A DNA stretch of 64,000 nucleotides from contig JAZOOQ010000043.1 of the NCBI GenBank assembly GCA_045655105.1, forward strand, positions 1 through 64,000, written 5' to 3'. Numbering within the stretch: position 1 is the first letter of the stretch; the number at the start of each line of letters is the position of its first letter. This DNA is from RGIG4140 sp045655105. Its GTDB lineage: Bacteria > Pseudomonadota > Alphaproteobacteria > CAAHEQ01 > UBA3637. Under the pieces are notes generated by a model. The model had not been told where the DNA came from. It ran no database searches and saw nothing but the letters and a program-made list of their open reading frames with translations. The position numbers and the translations under genes are program-made. Of this stretch, positions 61,494 through 64,000 are shown in pieces.

Positions 61494-62260
61494 GCCCCCT
61501 TCCCTCCAAATAAATCAAAAAAGTTTTTTGTTGTTTGTTCTTCAACCAATTCTATTGCTTCCTCTCTTATATTTGCCAAGCATTCCAATGTTTTTGCAAC
61601 AAAGGCAGGTTCATTTTGTTTTCCCCTGAATGGAACAGGTGCCAAATATGGTGCATCTGTTTCAATTAAAAGGCGATCTAATGGTATTTTTTTTGCAATT
61701 TCACGCAAATCAGATGCATTTTTAAACGTTATGATACCAGAAAAAGAAATATAAAATCCCAAATCCAACGCTGTTTTAGCTAAATCATATGAGCCACAAA
61801 AACAATGCATTACCCCTGATTTTTTTAATAAATTATTTTGATAAGCATTTGATAAAATTGCTTTTGTTTCTTCATCTGCAGCTCTTGTATGAATAATCAA
61901 AGGTTTTTGAATTTCAGAAGCCAATTCTATATGTTTTTCAAATACTTCTATTTGCAAATCCTTTGTTTCTGGATTATAAAAATAATCTAACCCCGTCTCT
62001 CCAACAGCTGAAATAAAAGGATATTTTTCAAAAATATCTTTTACTTTTTTATAATCAAATTTTAAAGCATTTTCTGGATGAATTCCAAAAGCCGTGTAAA
62101 CAGATGGATATTGAGCCATATGGCATAAATCATCTATTTGATCATAATCACAAGCAACCGTTAATAAATGAGAAACACCCACTTCATGTGCGCGCTTTAA
62201 ATAACCCTCTATATCCGTTTTAAAATCCTCAATTCCTAAATGACAATGGCTATCTATCAT
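61490..62260 (-). CDS. tatD: TatD-family deoxyribonuclease
   Basis: 256 residues. A metal-dependent TIM barrel with MIDSHCHLGIEDF, ETGLDYFYNPE, PLIIHTRAADEET, GVMHCFCGSYDLAK and LLIETDAPYLAPVPFRGK. A 3'-5' DNA/RNA exonuclease linked to repair and RNA quality control. It overlaps both holB and the MBL gene by four bases (ATGA), forming one operon. Confidence 0.95.
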   Translation of the reverse strand: MIDSHCHLGIEDFKTDIEGYLKRAHEVGVSHLLTVACDYDQIDDLCHMAQYPSVYTAFGIHPENALKFDYKKVKDIFEKYPFISAVGETGLDYFYNPETKDLQIEVFEKHIELASEIQKPLIIHTRAADEETKAILSNAYQNNLLKKSGVMHCFCGSYDLAKTALDLGFYISFSGIITFKNASDLREIAKKIPLDRLLIETDAPYLAPVPFRGKQNEPAFVAKTLECLANIREEAIELVEEQTTKNFFDLFGGKGA

Positions 62261-63210
62261 GACAACACCTCTGAAATACTTAAAATACTATTCATAATTG
62301 TTTGGCGTCTATCAAGATAAATGGTTGAAACATTTGAAAAAAGAGTGATTGTGTTTTCATATATACCCATTAAGGTTTCGCTTAACTCTTTGTTTACATC
62401 ATATTCTTCTTTAATTTTTTGAGTTAGCCAATTTAACAAAAAGGTTTGGAAAAGAAAATAAATATTTTCATCTTTATATACAAGATCTGCAAAATCATTT
62501 AAAGCTTGAATATCAACGCGATGCACAGGAACAAAAAAAGAAGTCATTTTTTGATAGATTTTTAAACCATCATTTTCATGAATTTTAATAGCCATGCCAA
62601 TAGACCCATCAGATAATTCGGCTAATAAATCCAGATGAGGATCCCCAGGGAATTTTTCATTTAATTTGGCCATCATTTTATCAAAAGATAATTTAGGAAT
62701 CTTAATTTTTCGACATCTTGAAGCAATTGTTGGCAACAACTTTCCTGTATTTTGGCAAAGCAATAAAATAATGCTTCTAGGAAAAGGTTCTTCCAGCATT
62801 TTTAATAACGCATTCGCCGCATTCGTATTCATATCTTCTGCTAAAGAAATAACCAAAACGCGATATTCATTTTCGCTTGATTTTAAAGAAAGAAATTTAA
62901 TCCCTTCTCTAATATCATCCACGGTAATTTCCTTTTTTTTGGCCATTGTTTTAGCATTTGATTCAACTTCTTTGCCTGCCAAAATCATTTTTTGAATTTC
63001 TTTTTTAGCTTCCTCTGTTAAATCACATTCAATCCATTTGACATTTGGATTAAAACTTTGGCTTTCATTCCAATTTCCAGTGGTTAAAAAAGAGCATAAA
63101 GATCTTGCAAATGTTTTTTTCCCCACACCAAAAGGGCCTGTAATAAGCCAAGATCCACTAATTTTTGAGTTTTTTAAGGCTGAACTAATTTGCTCTTGCG
63201 CCGTTTGCAT
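62257..63210 (-). CDS. holB: DNA polymerase III delta-prime subunit
   Basis: 317 residues. A clamp-loader ATPase-like fold: GSWLITGPFGVGKKTFARSLC (P-loop), ITVDDIREGIKFLSLKSSENEYRVLVISLAEDMNTNAANALLKMLEEPF (sensor and SRC-like region, ending SRCRKI at about 166). The zinc-binding Cys cluster of the E. coli delta-prime subunit is not evident. It works with the delta and gamma/tau subunits to load the sliding clamp. It overlaps tmk by 26 bases and tatD by four; metG, often located between holB and tatD in this class, is absent here. Confidence 0.9.
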   Translation of the reverse strand: MQTAQEQISSALKNSKISGSWLITGPFGVGKKTFARSLCSFLTTGNWNESQSFNPNVKWIECDLTEEAKKEIQKMILAGKEVESNAKTMAKKKEITVDDIREGIKFLSLKSSENEYRVLVISLAEDMNTNAANALLKMLEEPFPRSIILLLCQNTGKLLPTIASRCRKIKIPKLSFDKMMAKLNEKFPGDPHLDLLAELSDGSIGMAIKIHENDGLKIYQKMTSFFVPVHRVDIQALNDFADLVYKDENIYFLFQTFLLNWLTQKIKEEYDVNKELSETLMGIYENTITLFSNVSTIYLDRRQTIMNSILSISEVLS

Positions 63211-63856
63211 CCAATCGTTCCTCTAATTTCTTAATAATCTCTAAATGAATTTCTTCAATAGATTGATCCGCATTAATAACAATAAATCGTTCAGGTTCCT
63301 TTTCTGCCAATGTTAAAAAAGCTTTTTGAATATTTTGATGAAAAGATAAATCCATTAATTCAAAGCGCTGTTCATCATTTCCCAAACGGTTCTTGCTTCT
63401 TAAAATGCCCTTTTCAGGATCAATATTTAACACTATTGTTAAATCTGGTTTAAACCCATCAGAAATAAATTGATATAACATAGAAATATCTTGTTCAATA
63501 GCTTTATCATAGCCATATCCAAAACATTGATATGCCACTGTGCTATCATGAAAACGATCCGAAAGAACAATTTTTCCACTTTCTAATTCTGGCCAAACCT
63601 TTTTAACCAAATGATCTCTTCTGGCTGCTAAAAAGAGCAAGATTTCTGTTTTTTTATCCCAACGATCTGTTCCGCCTTTTAAAAGAAGATTTCTAATTTC
63701 TTCGCCACCTTCTGATCCGCCGGGTTCGCGCGTTAAAACAATTTGCTTTCCTTGTTTTTCAAAATATTCTTTTAATAACTTAATTTGCGTTGATTTACCA
63801 GAACCTTCGCCACCTTCAAATGTTATAAAAATACCCTTATCCATTTTTAAAACCAT
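63185..63856 (-). CDS. tmk: Thymidylate kinase
   Basis: 223 residues. FITFEGGEGSGKSTQIKLL is the P-loop; LTREPGGSEGGEEIRNLLL the DR/EPG motif; VLSDRFHDSTVAYQCFG the nucleotide-binding region; RFELMDLSFHQNIQKAF is the C-terminal part. It converts dTMP to dTDP. A second in-frame ATG at 63844 would give a start two bases after the dac stop and a length closer to the family; neither has a clear SD. Coupled to holB by a 26-base overlap. Confidence 0.95.
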   Translation of the reverse strand: MVLKMDKGIFITFEGGEGSGKSTQIKLLKEYFEKQGKQIVLTREPGGSEGGEEIRNLLLKGGTDRWDKKTEILLFLAARRDHLVKKVWPELESGKIVLSDRFHDSTVAYQCFGYGYDKAIEQDISMLYQFISDGFKPDLTIVLNIDPEKGILRSKNRLGNDEQRFELMDLSFHQNIQKAFLTLAEKEPERFIVINADQSIEEIHLEIIKKLEERLDANGARAN

Positions 63857-64000
63857 GATAAAATAATTTGTTTTACGCGTTTGAAATATCCCGCTTTTTC
63901 AATATCTTTTGTTGCTAATAAATTCACTTTAGTATTGATATTTTCGTCTTTAATCACTAAATGAGCCAACACATCACCTTTTTTAATTGGCGCTGTAACA
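63847..64000 (-). CDS. D-alanyl-D-alanine carboxypeptidase, C-terminal end (cut by window)
   Basis: The minus strand reads VTAPIKKGDVLAHLVIK... then LLATKDIEKAGYFKRVKQ and ends SWF. This is the PBP5-type C-terminal domain and amphipathic membrane anchor (APIKKGxxVG...DVEKAGFFKR). dac-tmk-holB is the usual alphaproteobacterial order. Only the last 50 residues lie in the window, so the catalytic SxxK domain cannot be seen. It ends just before the tmk start. Confidence 0.85.
   Translation of the reverse strand, partial: VTAPIKKGDVLAHLVIKDENINTKVNLLATKDIEKAGYFKRVKQIILSWF

Overview
The window looks like a low-GC alphaproteobacterium, probably fermentative and host-associated. Several gene orders are typical of Alphaproteobacteria: tsaE/amgK/murU/addB/addA, secB next to a Tim44-domain gene, lspA followed by a BamF-like lipoprotein, and dac/tmk/holB/tatD/MBL. 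Pyruvate:ferredoxin oxidoreductase (nifJ) points to anaerobic life. Ankyrin proteins, a very large protease/kinase-like protein, a VirD4-type coupling protein and a degenerate type IV pilin-like protein suggest host association. A gut or endosymbiotic lineage of the Holosporales/RF32 kind would fit, but that placement is inference.

Region by region. 1-8.2 kb is an accessory island. A five-gene operon (methyltransferase, two dCTP-deaminase-family proteins, an alanyl-tRNA-synthetase-like protein and an MccF-like S66 peptidase) faces a convergent radical SAM gene. The block is bracketed by two direct copies of a structured ~190-bp repeat, with a third copy beyond two acetyltransferase genes. 8.3-13.9 kb holds a UDG-like protein, a short DXS, small envelope proteins, a pilin-like protein and a glycosyltransferase. 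14-16 kb holds cysS, with an upstream leader peptide containing five consecutive Cys codons and a complete attenuator. 16-28 kb holds small regulators, a PHP phosphoesterase, three ankyrin genes, an OmpA-like lipoprotein and a 1616-residue protein joining a zinc-protease-like N-terminus to an ABC1/UbiB-like C-terminus. 28.2-28.5 kb holds a candidate structured RNA and tRNA-Leu(UAA). 28.8-34.1 kb is SPOR protein, site-2 protease, dut and yajC-secD-secF. 34.4-42.5 kb is nifJ, mutL, pgi, a small lipoprotein and lspA. 42.6-45.9 kb is a pentapeptide-repeat gene coupled to virD4. 45.9-59.6 kb is core DNA repair, cell-wall recycling, tRNA t6A modification, protein export and thioredoxin. 59.7-60.7 kb has no gene and holds two long direct repeats. 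60.7-64 kb is MBL-tatD-holB-tmk-dac.

The most unusual items are the putative nucleoside/aminoacyl natural-product cassette at 0.46-5.5 kb, the family of structured repeats around it and a possible relative at 28.2 kb, the cysteine attenuator of cysS, and the giant protease/ABC1-like fusion. Nothing was searched against databases; family calls rest on motif recognition.
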